Source: Hymenopellis radicata
Taxonomy: Eukaryota > Basidiomycota > Agaricomycetes > Agaricales > Physalacriaceae
DNA length: 19,867 nt
Assembly (NCBI GenBank): GCA_015501595.1
Contig: JADNRX010000859.1
Span: 1-19,867, forward strand
Reading direction: 5' to 3'
In this document: positions 19,522 to 19,867 of the stretch, in pieces
Layout: every line of letters starts with the position of its first letter
Numbering within the stretch: position 1 is the stretch's first letter
Notes under the pieces: generated by a model
What the model was told of the DNA's origin: nothing
Database searches by the model: none
The model's input: only the letters and a program-made list of their open reading frames with translations
Made by a program: the position numbers and the translations under genes

Positions 19522-19867
19522 CTAATCTCTGCGAGAAATTATCGTACTATCATCGTCGCATGGTTCCCCAAAGAAATCTTCTCCAAAATATATTCCGCCC
19601 ATTGTTCTGTCCCGCTCCGGTCGCTCTTGCCGTATCCATTGCCCTCCCCCCATCTTCCTCCAATGGCTGAAGATTCCATATACCTCTGAGTCTCCTGAAC
19701 ACGATCCCGGATTGCACATGACTTGGTAGTCTTCGCAAAACGCATGATAGAAGAACGCTTCTTCCAAGGTTCCGTGACTCCATCGTTCGATCATGGCGCA
19801 CTCTTGCCGGTAGTGGGCGGAATCTAGTTCAGCAACTGTGTCTTCGTCCCCATTCGCATACAACTCT
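19522..19867 (-). CDS. Unrecognised protein, C-terminal exon (runs off right edge)
   Basis: A minus-strand frame is open from the right edge to TAG at 19524-19522, about 114 codons. The sequence is charged and well mixed (YANGDEDTVAELDSAHYRQE, TLEEAFFYHAFCEDYQVM, GIYFGEDFFGEPCDDD), quite unlike the pyrimidine-driven composition of the neighbouring array, and looks like genuine coding sequence. No known domain was identified. No start codon is supported within the window, so the gene must begin beyond 19867. An internal intron cannot be excluded. Confidence 0.5.
   Translation of the reverse strand, partial: ELYANGDEDTVAELDSAHYRQECAMIERWSHGTLEEAFFYHAFCEDYQVMCNPGSCSGDSEVYGIFSHWRKMGGGQWIRQERPERDRTMGGIYFGEDFFGEPCDDDSTIISRRD

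Overview
The window reads as nuclear DNA of a filamentous fungus, most likely an agaricomycete basidiomycete. The gene models carry many very short introns (44-56 bp) with GTRNGT-type donors. The recognisable proteins are a fungal BAR-SH3 adaptor, a transposon-type integrase-core protein and a tandem family of F-box-like proteins, a mix typical of these genomes. No bacterial, viral or organellar signature was seen.

Layout. Positions 1-398 (minus) hold a fragment of a transposon-type integrase-core gene that runs off the left edge. Positions 1414-2743 (minus) hold a six-exon Rvs167/Hob1-type BAR-SH3 gene. Its splice sites are clear, but the start of the BAR domain is missing, and the frame runs instead into a repeat block (2845-3176). 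From about 3.2 to 10.2 kb there is no convincing gene. That stretch contains a possible small TATA-driven exon pair (3113-3270), a tRNA-like element with Pol III-type signals (6445-6752), a perfect three-arm palindrome (7417-7477), a degenerate tandem array with a recurring GC hairpin (7.7-9.0 kb) and a 60-nt stem-loop (9908-9967). A TATA box at 10241 may start a poorly resolved plus-strand gene (about 10.8-12.1 kb).

The right-hand 7 kb is the main feature: a head-to-tail plus-strand array of five related F-box-like genes, called A to E here. A (12490-14228, 528 aa) and E (17629-19401, 535 aa) are intact by inspection. They share four exons, identical intron phases (1, 0, 1), an F-box-like segment, a FPHRLS motif and a C-terminal CxxC. 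D (15783-17486) keeps all its exons but has two frame breaks. B and C are 5' fragments joined head to tail, with the 3' halves missing. A minus-strand terminal exon of an unrecognised gene (19522-19867) converges on E and runs off the right edge.

F-box proteins usually select substrates for SCF ubiquitin ligases by binding Skp1, so the array could be an expanding and decaying set of substrate receptors. That role is inferred; the substrates cannot be read from the sequence. Exon boundaries were deduced by eye from reading frames, splice consensus and, for the array, comparison among the paralogues.
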